Assembly: GCA_035361075.1 (NCBI GenBank)
Contig: DAOSBX010000011.1
Location: 1-61,859, forward strand
Origin: Candidatus Hydrogenedens sp.
Lineage (GTDB): Bacteria; Hydrogenedentota; Hydrogenedentia; Hydrogenedentales; Hydrogenedentaceae
Direction: 5' to 3'
DNA length: 61,859 nt
The stretch's first letter is position 1. Each line of letters opens with the position of its first letter. Made by a program: the position numbers and the translations under genes. The notes beneath the pieces are model-generated. The model was not told the DNA's origin. It was given only the letters and a program-made list of their open reading frames with translations, and made no database searches. Shown one piece after another: positions 26,159 through 33,947 of the stretch.

Positions 26159-26953
26159 ATGTCTACAGATGTAATCCCTCTAAATATCTCCATCCGCGAA
26201 AAATTAAATTTTGATGGGAAAATTGCACTGATAACAGGTGCCAGTCGGGGTATCGGCAAATCAATTGCTTTTGCACTTGCCGAATTAGGGGCACACGTGA
26301 TTATTACTGCCCGCAACATAGAGCCTTTGGAAAAAACTGCAAATGAAATTAATTCTATAGGAGGCAAAGCCACACCAATAACATGTCATAGTGCCCGAAA
26401 CACAGAGGTAAACAATTTATTTGAACGCATCCGTAATGAATTTGGACGATTAGATATTTTAGTTAATAATTCAGCGACAAATCCTTATTTCGGCCCTTTT
26501 CTTGAAGCGACAGAGGCTGTTTTTGATAAAACCTTTGAGGTAAATTGTAAAGGTTATTTTCTCATGGCACAACAAGCTGGCAAGATAATGGTATCCCAGC
26601 AAAAAGGTGTTATTATCAATATTGCCTCCATCGAGGGATTACATCCATCTCCATTCATGGGTATCTATTCCATGACAAAATCAGCGGTTATTATGCTCAC
26701 TAAAGTACTTGCACGCGAATTAGGTCCCTGTGGAATTCGGTGTAACGCAGTATGTCCAGGACTTACTGAAACACGATTTGCCTCAGTGTTAGTTGAAACA
26801 CAGGAAATCCGCGAACGATATGTGCAAGCCACACCCTTAGGACGTCATGCCCAGCCTGATGAAATAGCAGGTGCCGTAGTTTATTTAGCTTCCGACTCAG
26901 CAAGTTATACTAATGGAGCCATTCTTGTCTGCGACGGTGGAAAAACTGCTTAA
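26159..26953 (+). CDS. SDR family NAD(P)-dependent oxidoreductase
   Basis: A 264-aa classical short-chain dehydrogenase/reductase. It has the nucleotide motif TGASRGIG (residues 26-33), LVNNSAT (101-107, normally NNAG), catalytic Ser157 (NIASIEG), Tyr170 and Lys174 (YSMTK), and the C-terminal PGLTETRFASVL and GAILVCDGG segments typical of FabG-like and glucose-dehydrogenase-like members. AAAGGAG lies 6 nt before the ATG. It appears to be a single-gene unit. The arginine after the P-loop's beta-2 strand (ITARN) suggests NADP preference. Substrate unknown; it is not next to fatty-acid genes, so fabG is not asserted. Confidence 0.92.
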   Translation: MSTDVIPLNISIREKLNFDGKIALITGASRGIGKSIAFALAELGAHVIITARNIEPLEKTANEINSIGGKATPITCHSARNTEVNNLFERIRNEFGRLDILVNNSATNPYFGPFLEATEAVFDKTFEVNCKGYFLMAQQAGKIMVSQQKGVIINIASIEGLHPSPFMGIYSMTKSAVIMLTKVLARELGPCGIRCNAVCPGLTETRFASVLVETQEIRERYVQATPLGRHAQPDEIAGAVVYLASDSASYTNGAILVCDGGKTA

Positions 26954-27064
26954 ATCTATCACATATAAATTGTCCCAAGGCAAATAATTTTCGGAATTTG
27001 ATAAATGAGATAACACGTCTCTATACTTCTCATAGAATATTAATTCTTAGAAAAGAGGTTCAAT

Positions 27065-27640
27065 ATGTTGTTATACAAACAAATAGCACAGGAATGGGAC
27101 AGGCTAAATCGACTTCCAAAAGATGAAGCAAGCCTGTTAGAAGAAACAATAGAAGATGGCGTGTTTCATGGATTTGGCCGTTTTACAGAACAATTAATGG
27201 ATAAAATGTTAGAGGCTTATCCTGAGACCAATAATTTGATTCCTTATGAAATACAAAAAATGAAAGACGGGATAGCAAATGCCCTTTTCTCAGGTTACCT
27301 TATTTACATTGCATATCAAAACCTTTTGAATATAAAAAGACCACAAATGAGATTAGGTATCCAATATATACCAACTCTCATGGATGAATACAACTACATC
27401 GTTGCCCCCTATCAACCAAACACCAAAAGCCTGCTATTTAATCAATTACTCGACGAGGAACCTGCAATTGAACTTCTGTTTGAAAAAGTAGCCACTATTG
27501 AGATGAATATTATCAGAAAGAATTATCCACAAATCGATGACATTCCTTTTGGAATAGGGTATATGTTAAAAGATTTAATTAACAGGGGTGTATTTATTGG
27601 CTTTGGTCTCGGTTATTCCGAAAATAGTTTGAGAAGTTAG
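27065..27640 (+). CDS. Unknown protein with an internal duplication
   Basis: This 191-aa soluble protein matches no family I recognise. Its two halves look alike: residues about 44-81 (MDKMLEAYPETNNLIPYEIQ..., KDGIANALFSGYLIYIAY) can be laid over about 145-184 (MNIIRKNYPQIDDIPFGIGY, MLKDLINRGVFIGFGLGY). The shared pattern is a helix, Y-P, an acidic/Asn pair, I-P, then a helix with G-(V/Y)-F-x-G. AGAGG precedes the ATG at good distance. It is a lone gene converging on the metallopeptidase gene 23 bp away. No signal peptide or membrane helix is seen. Confidence 0.7.
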   Translation: MLLYKQIAQEWDRLNRLPKDEASLLEETIEDGVFHGFGRFTEQLMDKMLEAYPETNNLIPYEIQKMKDGIANALFSGYLIYIAYQNLLNIKRPQMRLGIQYIPTLMDEYNYIVAPYQPNTKSLLFNQLLDEEPAIELLFEKVATIEMNIIRKNYPQIDDIPFGIGYMLKDLINRGVFIGFGLGYSENSLRS

Positions 27641-27663
27641 AAATAAAATAGATTTGATAAGTA

Positions 27664-28632
27664 TTACTCATCATCATTATCCATTTCCCAGTCATATGGT
27701 TCCTGTGTAAGATGTTCCCATGGAACACTTCGAATACCTAATTGTTCCTCCTCTATTTCTTCTTCTTCCCACACTTGGAGTTGTTTACGGTTCCTTTGCC
27801 AAACCCATAAAAATACAAACACAGCAAGTATAGCAATCGGTGTAAAAATTGAGCCTGTGGCTATCGCCCCCATAATAGTAACAATCCAAAGTGATTTTCT
27901 GTAGCCATACCAAAACTCATCTAACGTTATTCCCCCAATATCATTTAAAGCTTTAACAAAACGTTCTCCCTTGCACGTATTCACCATTTTCCAAAAGGTC
28001 TCATCACCGAGAGTCTTCACTAAATATTGAACCATAGATAGTGATTGAATATAAGCACTATTTGTTTTGTCAGGCGAATTTGCTAACATTAATTCTCGAT
28101 CTAAAAAGCGATATTCAATAAGTCTATTTGTCAATACTATCTGAGACATACGAAGTCCTGTGCTCCAATAATATTCATTAGCGACATACATCGATAGTCC
28201 CTCGTTAAACCATAATGGAAGCTGACTTTCCAGACCAGCCCGACTAATAAATACATGCATCAACTCATGTCGTAATGTCCCAGCAAAATCTTCACCCCAA
28301 TTCCGCAACCTTGGTGATTTTACGATAATAACCCCTTTTCCTGAATGGGCTACACCTCCAAACAAAAAGGGAGAACGTCCACCAGACTTAACCTTAAAAT
28401 CTTGTGATTCGCGAATAATCCATATCTGCACCGCTTCGTTATTCTCTATTTGTAAACGTCGTGAATATTCGCCCCATGCTTGCTCAATGACTTTCCCAGC
28501 ATACTCAGCTTGTGCCCTATCCTCTGGCGAGTAAAACACAACACTATGGTCTGTTTCCAACTGCTGAAGCTCATTTTGCCCCAACGTAATATAAGCGATA
28601 ATCAAAAAATGTATAGATATAACATGAAACAT
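27664..28632 (-). CDS. Membrane-anchored gluzincin metallopeptidase (peptidase MA-like)
   Basis: A 322-aa protein with an N-terminal signal peptide, a zinc-peptidase domain and a C-terminal membrane helix (about residues 252-275) followed by an acidic cytoplasmic tail (EEEEIEEEQ). The active site is complete: HELMH at 122-126 and the third ligand in WFNEGLSMY (E144), the spacing of 'peptidase MA' gluzincins. The enzyme should face the periplasm. Neighbours give no substrate clue. The start at 28632 lies over an AT-rich leader with no strong ribosome binding site (weak GTGTTGTGAAAA), so the exact N-terminus is less sure than the domain. Confidence 0.82.
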   Translation of the reverse strand: MFHVISIHFLIIAYITLGQNELQQLETDHSVVFYSPEDRAQAEYAGKVIEQAWGEYSRRLQIENNEAVQIWIIRESQDFKVKSGGRSPFLFGGVAHSGKGVIIVKSPRLRNWGEDFAGTLRHELMHVFISRAGLESQLPLWFNEGLSMYVANEYYWSTGLRMSQIVLTNRLIEYRFLDRELMLANSPDKTNSAYIQSLSMVQYLVKTLGDETFWKMVNTCKGERFVKALNDIGGITLDEFWYGYRKSLWIVTIMGAIATGSIFTPIAILAVFVFLWVWQRNRKQLQVWEEEEIEEEQLGIRSVPWEHLTQEPYDWEMDNDDE

Positions 28633-28758
28633 TTTTCACAACACATATAACATTATTTACCCCTATCATAACATAAAGTAGAATCCTAATATTGCCACAT
28701 GGAAACTCTAAAAAAAGAATCAATGGAAAATTTATTTAAGAGGTTAAAGACAAAATCA

Positions 28759-30099
28759 CTATTTATAAGATGGTATAAAACCATAATATTGACCGAGCCA
28801 ATACCCTAAAAGGTAGTCATGTCCATTATACTCGACAGGAAAATCTTCCATAGGGTCTCCTGGAGAGAGGTATGGGTCCTGTACCCATGTGGACCATGTA
28901 TTTTCTCGTCTATCAATAGGGATAGGTTTCCCTTTCTCGGGTTCGGGACTCTGTACATCCCAGATTAATCGGATACCATGTTGTTGTTCATACTTGGTAA
29001 TGGTATTTTTATTCCATTTAATCGAAAAGGGAAACCATGTAAGTGTTTTGATAGCGTTTTCTACTTCTGAGGTATCGCCTATATATTTTGCTGACAAAAA
29101 GGAGTATAAAGGATTGGCTTCAGGTTTTAATCCCGGAAAGGGGGGAGAACCTTCCCAAGCGTGTTTGAAAGATTTGATATAGAATTCTCGTATTTGTGGT
29201 TCCTGTTCCAATCGCAACAGGGGTTCTATTCCTAAAAAGAAAAGGACATCATCGGAATGATTCACAAAGCCTCTTCGCGTAGGGTCAAGATTTCTTCTCG
29301 CCTGAATAGACCGCTCTGCATATTTCTTTTCAATAGCATATTCTTTATACAAATTTTCATATTTACTATCGCCGGAAACTTGATGGGCTATTTTTAAAGC
29401 CTGAAGCCATAACAAAGCATTTAAGGGTTCTATTATTGTGTACTGGGGGAAGTATTTTCCCCAGGTAGTAGGTTTTCCGTCTGCATCAACAATTTTTAAA
29501 TCATTTTTTAATATATGATCTACAATTGCAGTTACATCTTTTGATATTTCTTTCCGTATAGAATCATCGCTAATCGTTTCATACGCCCATGAAAAACCAA
29601 ACATAACGCCATCAACTTGATCACTACTCACATCGCCTCGCCATTTATATTTCCCATCGGGAGTAGGTCTCCATATACCATCGTCTTTCCATGTAGAATC
29701 GGCAGGTATTACAGCACGAGCCAGCAAACCGTCTACCCCACTGGCTCGGCATAGAAAATTCAGGGCTTTAATTGATTGTATTAGCTTCTCTTTGTCCCTA
29801 TCATCCTTTGTTATCATGTATTTCATAGACAAGGTACCTACATATATCCCCGTCATGTAGGCATTGTCGGGCATGTTATAAGACAGTCCCCGCTCATTTT
29901 GTGGTAATACTAACTTACATAAAGCCTGCCCCTCCAGTAAAAAGCGTTCTTCCATGTCCTGCTGGAATATTTCTGCCTTTTTCCATAAGGGAGGAGGTCC
30001 TATTGTATTGGAAACATCGGCTTGTGTAAGTAAGCATAGTAAAGTGATAACTATGCCAATAAACATAGTTATCTTACGGGGCAAATGTTTTTTATACAT
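28759..30099 (-). CDS. Secreted alpha/alpha-barrel protein, possible glycosidase
   Basis: A 446-aa exported protein with a signal peptide (TMFIGIVITLLCLLTQA). The rest is rich in paired helices with aromatic and acidic residues at the loops (NMPDNAYMTGIYVGTLSMKY, SSDQVDGVMFGFSWAYE, NHSDDVLFFLGIEPLLRLEQ, NGHDYLLGYWLGQYYG), as in six-hairpin glycosidases and related uncharacterised proteins. It starts 6 bp after the ThuA gene on the same strand, and its leader (GGGATAAAACACTATG) overlaps that gene's end, so the two are co-transcribed. Inference: degradation or processing of a saccharide with the ThuA partner. The fold is a guess from pattern; no catalytic residues are assigned. Confidence 0.65.
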   Translation of the reverse strand: MYKKHLPRKITMFIGIVITLLCLLTQADVSNTIGPPPLWKKAEIFQQDMEERFLLEGQALCKLVLPQNERGLSYNMPDNAYMTGIYVGTLSMKYMITKDDRDKEKLIQSIKALNFLCRASGVDGLLARAVIPADSTWKDDGIWRPTPDGKYKWRGDVSSDQVDGVMFGFSWAYETISDDSIRKEISKDVTAIVDHILKNDLKIVDADGKPTTWGKYFPQYTIIEPLNALLWLQALKIAHQVSGDSKYENLYKEYAIEKKYAERSIQARRNLDPTRRGFVNHSDDVLFFLGIEPLLRLEQEPQIREFYIKSFKHAWEGSPPFPGLKPEANPLYSFLSAKYIGDTSEVENAIKTLTWFPFSIKWNKNTITKYEQQHGIRLIWDVQSPEPEKGKPIPIDRRENTWSTWVQDPYLSPGDPMEDFPVEYNGHDYLLGYWLGQYYGFIPSYK

Positions 30100-30105
30100 A
30101 GTGTT

Positions 30106-30849
30106 TTATCCCAAATTTTCAAGGGGTGGATCAAAATTTCCACGGAAAACGCCATTGATAGGTTTCGTTGGTGCACACCATAAAACGCCATTATAAATAA
30201 CTTTTAATATGTGTTCGTTATAATAAATCGGTAAAGTTTCATGCCCGGGGCTAAAGTAAAAGACCTTTCCCAATCCACGGTGCCAACAGCAACCACTGCG
30301 AAATACTTCCCCTCCTTGGTACCAACTCACAAAAACTAATTGATCCGGTTGGGGTATGTCAAAATGTTCACCGTACATTTCGGAGCGTTCTAATTCAATA
30401 TATTCAGGTATTCCATCAGCTATAGGATGTGCGGGGTCAACCACCCAGACGCGTTCCCGTTCTCCTTCACCTTTCCATTCACGCCATTTCAGCATGCACC
30501 CTGTTCCCATAAGCCGACGAAACGGCTTGGACATGTGTCCAGAATGTAAAACAACTAATCCCATCCCATTTAAGACACGATTCTGCACTTTTTCCGCATT
30601 TTCTTCTGTTACCTTATCATGAGCCAGATGCCCCCACCAGGTCATTACATCCGTATTTTCTAAAATTTCATCAGATAATCCCTGGTCAGGGTCATCTAAT
30701 CGCACAGAACGAACAGAAACAATACCCGGCTGTTTTTCTAAGTATTGGGCAATTTGCCCACCAATTGAATTTGGATATACCTTCTGTACTTTTTCACTGA
30801 TTTTTTCATGGACACCTTCATTCCAAACTGTAACACGCAATCCTGACAT
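30106..30849 (-). CDS. thuA: ThuA-domain trehalose-utilisation-type protein
   Basis: This 247-aa protein is a compact ThuA domain with glutamine-amidotransferase-like fold: LRVTVWNEGVHEK, DVMTWWGHLAHDKV, GMGLVVLHSGHMSKPF, ERVWVVDPAHPIADGIP, SEMYGEHFDIP and GKVFYFSPGHETLP. In rhizobia ThuA works with ThuB (a Gfo/Idh dehydrogenase) in trehalose and related disaccharide breakdown through 3-keto intermediates. There is no signal peptide, in contrast to the exported ThuA-HEAT protein at 2649-6356. AAAGGG lies 9 nt before the ATG. It heads a two-gene unit with the alpha/alpha-barrel protein. The family is clear; the physiological substrate is not shown. Confidence 0.88.
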   Translation of the reverse strand: MSGLRVTVWNEGVHEKISEKVQKVYPNSIGGQIAQYLEKQPGIVSVRSVRLDDPDQGLSDEILENTDVMTWWGHLAHDKVTEENAEKVQNRVLNGMGLVVLHSGHMSKPFRRLMGTGCMLKWREWKGEGERERVWVVDPAHPIADGIPEYIELERSEMYGEHFDIPQPDQLVFVSWYQGGEVFRSGCCWHRGLGKVFYFSPGHETLPIYYNEHILKVIYNGVLWCAPTKPINGVFRGNFDPPLENLG

Positions 30850-30933
30850 GATTAATCCCTTTCATCGTTTAATATTAAATGAGTTAGAATTAATATTAAA
30901 TATTGTTAAATAGTAAAAAAATATATAAAGGAT

Positions 30934-31821
30934 TTATTTTACACGTTTATCAATCAAATTAACTAATCTCTCGTAAATAGAGTTCTTTTTCGATATAAAA
31001 TATTGTCTTAATAATCTAAAAGTTTTCCCATCAGGAAATAATGTGCAAACAATTTCATTGTATATTTTATCGTCAGTAAGCAGACTTCTAAAAATGAGTG
31101 GTTTTAAATCTTTAATTTCATCAAAAGTGTTTTCATAGTCTATGTCAAAATTAATTTCTGGCATATCCGGTATTTCTTTCTTCCATTGGGAAAGGTAGTC
31201 AAGAATTTCGTTCCATACGCTGGGATATCCTAAAAATTTAAATATTTCTCCACCATAGAACAAATGTGTCTCTATATTATAGTCACTTTTCATTGCCTCT
31301 AATTCATTTTCATAATAACATTTATTTTTAACAAGTTCTGGGTCTAAGAAATAAAAAATACCAACAAGTTCTTTTTCTGAAAAATTTGATAGCATTATAT
31401 TTAGTTTTTCCTCAAAATTTTTTATTTGCCCCCTTTTTTTGGAAGAATCATGGTCATCTCTAACCTTTTGTTCAAGGAAATATACTTTTTTTCCCTTCCT
31501 GAAACATTGGTCTATGCATAATATATTATTACTACCTTTGTTTTTGTCAACATATATCTTTTTTAGTATTTCAAATCCCATGTATCCTAAATATTTTTCT
31601 AAAACTTCCTCAAATGCATTTCCGAATCGAATTTCATGTGATTGTAATAAATTTTGGAGAATTTTACCTTTTGGTTTAGTAGGTCTAAAAAGTCCAATAT
31701 ATCTTGAAGGAGAATTTGCAATTTTTTCAAGCAAATCTGCCTTTGAGTGTTCAAATATATTTTTATTTAATATCATTTTAAACTCATTATATTCCATCAT
31801 TTTCATATAAGAAGCTTTCAT
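30934..31821 (-). CDS. Type II restriction endonuclease, probably HinfI-like (GANTC)
   Basis: A 295-aa protein overlapping the 3' end of an adenine methyltransferase gene by 35 bp. A PD-(D/E)XK core is visible: D104 (LCIDQCF) and E117-x-K119 in YFLEQKVRDDHDSSKKRGQ, with E71/E72 upstream. The EQK(V/I)RDDHDS-KKRGQ phrase resembles the HinfI/TdeIII-type enzymes as I remember them. Paired with a CcrM/HinfI-like methyltransferase, the expected target is GANTC; that specificity is inferred. Several early Met codons (1, 6, 8, 9) are possible starts; AAGGA abuts the first, so the start may be Met6 at 31806 or later. Codon use is very AT-rich, consistent with acquisition by transfer. Confidence 0.75.
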   Translation of the reverse strand: MKASYMKMMEYNEFKMILNKNIFEHSKADLLEKIANSPSRYIGLFRPTKPKGKILQNLLQSHEIRFGNAFEEVLEKYLGYMGFEILKKIYVDKNKGSNNILCIDQCFRKGKKVYFLEQKVRDDHDSSKKRGQIKNFEEKLNIMLSNFSEKELVGIFYFLDPELVKNKCYYENELEAMKSDYNIETHLFYGGEIFKFLGYPSVWNEILDYLSQWKKEIPDMPEINFDIDYENTFDEIKDLKPLIFRSLLTDDKIYNEIVCTLFPDGKTFRLLRQYFISKKNSIYERLVNLIDKRVK

Positions 31822-32956
31822 CCTTGACTGTTAGTGAAGATTCTTTTTCAAAGTCAAAAATATCATAATCAAAAGAATTAGTAAGATATTTTTTTTCATA
31901 CTCATATCTTAATTGGTCAATGCTAATTAATTTACCTTCTCTTCTTAAATACCAGTAAGTCCATCCATTATTATTTTCTTTACCTAATACCTTTGCACTC
32001 ACCTTATGGATAGATCCTACTATATCGTTATGGAGAATAGATGCATCTGCCAAAACACATGCTTTATATTTGCCATCTTTGGAATATAAAAACTCCCCAA
32101 TCTTGATATATCCTTTTTCTATAAGATTACCAAATGAAACTCTTGGCTTTCTTTTTTCTACTTTATATTCTAAATAGTGGTTCTCTAACGGGATAATTCT
32201 TTTAATTCTATCCATTCCAATTTTCACATAATACTCTTCTTTATCAAATGCGATAAAATTTCTACCAAGTCGTTTTGCAACTGCTGCTGTTGTTCCACTG
32301 CCTGAAAAGGGGTCTAAAACAATATCACCAGGATTTGAAGTTGATATGATTATTCGATATAACAATTCCGCTGGCTTTTGTGTAGAGTGGGCTTTTTGCC
32401 CATTTATTCTAATCCTTTCATTTCCCTGACATATAGGGATTAACCAATCACTTCTCATTTGTAAATCATCGTTCATCACCTTCATTGAATGGTAATGAAA
32501 AGTATATTTAGATGATTTTGTTTTTGTTGACCAAATTAAAGTTTCGTGTGCATTATTAAATCTCGTGCCCTTAAAATTTGGCATGGGATTCGTTTTTACC
32601 CAGATTATGTCATTGAGAATCCAGAAGCCAATATTTTGAAGTATCGCTCCAACTCTAAAAATATTGTGATATGTTCCTATTACCCAGATACTTCCGTCGT
32701 TTTTCAAAACCCTGTGGCATTCTTTTAACCATTGGTATGTAAATTTATCATACTCTTCCATCGATTCAAATTTATCCCAATCATCATTTACAGCATCTAC
32801 CTTTGTTTGATTAGGCCGGTATAATTCGCCATTTAATTGCAGATTATATGGAGGGTCTGCAAAAATTAAATCGACAGAGTTTTCTGGCAATTTCTTTAGT
32901 AGTTCTACACAATCCCCTTGATAGATTTTATTTAGTTCTAATTCACCTATCTTCAT
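31787..32956 (-). CDS. CcrM/HinfI-like beta-class adenine-N6 methyltransferase (GANTC)
   Basis: A 389-aa DNA methyltransferase of beta order: catalytic motif IV DPPY (residues 34-37), target-recognition region, then the AdoMet-binding motif I DPFSGSGTT (215-223). The block LNGELYRPNQTKVDAVNDDWDKF, then KTNPMPNFKGTRFNNAHETLIW and MRSDWLIPIC, closely follows CcrM and M.HinfI, which methylate adenine in GANTC. Residues about 270-358 form the C-terminal RAMA domain (YIKIGEFLYSKDGKYKACVLADA). TTGGAG precedes the ATG. The overlapping downstream endonuclease gene makes this a restriction-modification pair and not a cell-cycle CcrM. It is transcribed away from the 33151 gene. Confidence 0.9.
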   Translation of the reverse strand: MKIGELELNKIYQGDCVELLKKLPENSVDLIFADPPYNLQLNGELYRPNQTKVDAVNDDWDKFESMEEYDKFTYQWLKECHRVLKNDGSIWVIGTYHNIFRVGAILQNIGFWILNDIIWVKTNPMPNFKGTRFNNAHETLIWSTKTKSSKYTFHYHSMKVMNDDLQMRSDWLIPICQGNERIRINGQKAHSTQKPAELLYRIIISTSNPGDIVLDPFSGSGTTAAVAKRLGRNFIAFDKEEYYVKIGMDRIKRIIPLENHYLEYKVEKRKPRVSFGNLIEKGYIKIGEFLYSKDGKYKACVLADASILHNDIVGSIHKVSAKVLGKENNNGWTYWYLRREGKLISIDQLRYEYEKKYLTNSFDYDIFDFEKESSLTVKDESFLYENDGI

Positions 32957-33150
32957 ATTAATAACTCCAAAACCTTTTTTTATTATAATTTATACCAATA
33001 AATCGTTAAAAACATGGTTTCTCTTTTTTTCTATTCAAATATTAAAATTTTAGGAGTAAGAGGTTTCCCTTTTATAATCTCTTATATTAGGATAAAATAT
33101 ACTACTATCTATTCCTGTTTCAAAAAATTAGTAAATGGAGAACTTTTCTT

Positions 33151-33921
33151 ATGTTGCAAGTGGTGTTAACTGTATCAGCTTGTAAACGGCTCATAGCGAG
33201 AGGAATCGTCCGACATACGGAAATACAGAGAGCGATAAATGCACACACGATAGTTATTGTTGCAGGCACGACAAATGGATACATTGCAGAGGAAATATTA
33301 AAGTATTTGGGGTATGAAGATCCTTTCCCTAAAAACCGATTTTTTAGAGGGATTACATTACCTCCCTTTTACTCACTCACAGATATGGGAAGATTGCCTG
33401 ATGAGTCTTCTTTTATCGGGGATGTTGTAATTGTCAAAGGGAATTGGGAACGAGGTAAAAATCTTTTTGATGTGGTTCAACAATTAAGCCAAAATGATAT
33501 TATTCTCAAAGGGGCGAATGCACTGGATATTAATAATTGGCGGGCTGGGATTTTTGTTGCTCATCCCCAAGGGGGAACTATTGGGGTTACAATACCTGCT
33601 GTGATAGGTCGTCGGGTAAAACTTATTATCCCTGTGGGGCTTGAAAAACGAATTTCTGGAAATCTTGACGCGATTGCAGTGAAAATAAATACCGCTCACG
33701 GAAATGGTCCTCGATTTTTCCCTGTTCCGGGTGACGTTTTTACAGAAATAGATGCTATAAAACTGCTAACAGGTGCTGATGCAGAATTGATAGGAGGAGG
33801 TGGCGTTAATGGTGCAGAAGGGGCTTTATGGTTTGCTATTACAGGTACAGAAGAACAAGAAAATCATGCCTACAATCTCATAAGTGAAATACAGAATGAA
33901 CCACCATTTCAGATAAAATAA
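33151..33921 (+). CDS. Conserved-looking protein of unknown function
   Basis: This 256-aa soluble protein reads like a conserved enzyme but I cannot name its family. Notable features are an N-terminal Rossmann-like start (VVLTVSACKRLIARGI), THTIVIVAGTTNGYIAEE-like strand-loop-helix, DVVIVKGNW, NDIILKGANAL, GTIGVTIPAVIGRRVKLIIPVGLEKRI, and a glycine-rich stretch ELIGGGGVNGAEG near the end, all suggestive of nucleotide or phosphate binding. GGAG lies 9 nt before the ATG. The GH9-like gene follows after 26 bp and is probably co-transcribed. No signal peptide is seen. A role with its sugar-related neighbour is only inference. Confidence 0.7.
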   Translation: MLQVVLTVSACKRLIARGIVRHTEIQRAINAHTIVIVAGTTNGYIAEEILKYLGYEDPFPKNRFFRGITLPPFYSLTDMGRLPDESSFIGDVVIVKGNWERGKNLFDVVQQLSQNDIILKGANALDINNWRAGIFVAHPQGGTIGVTIPAVIGRRVKLIIPVGLEKRISGNLDAIAVKINTAHGNGPRFFPVPGDVFTEIDAIKLLTGADAELIGGGGVNGAEGALWFAITGTEEQENHAYNLISEIQNEPPFQIK

Positions 33922-33947
33922 AACCCAATAAATAAGGAAATAAGGAT

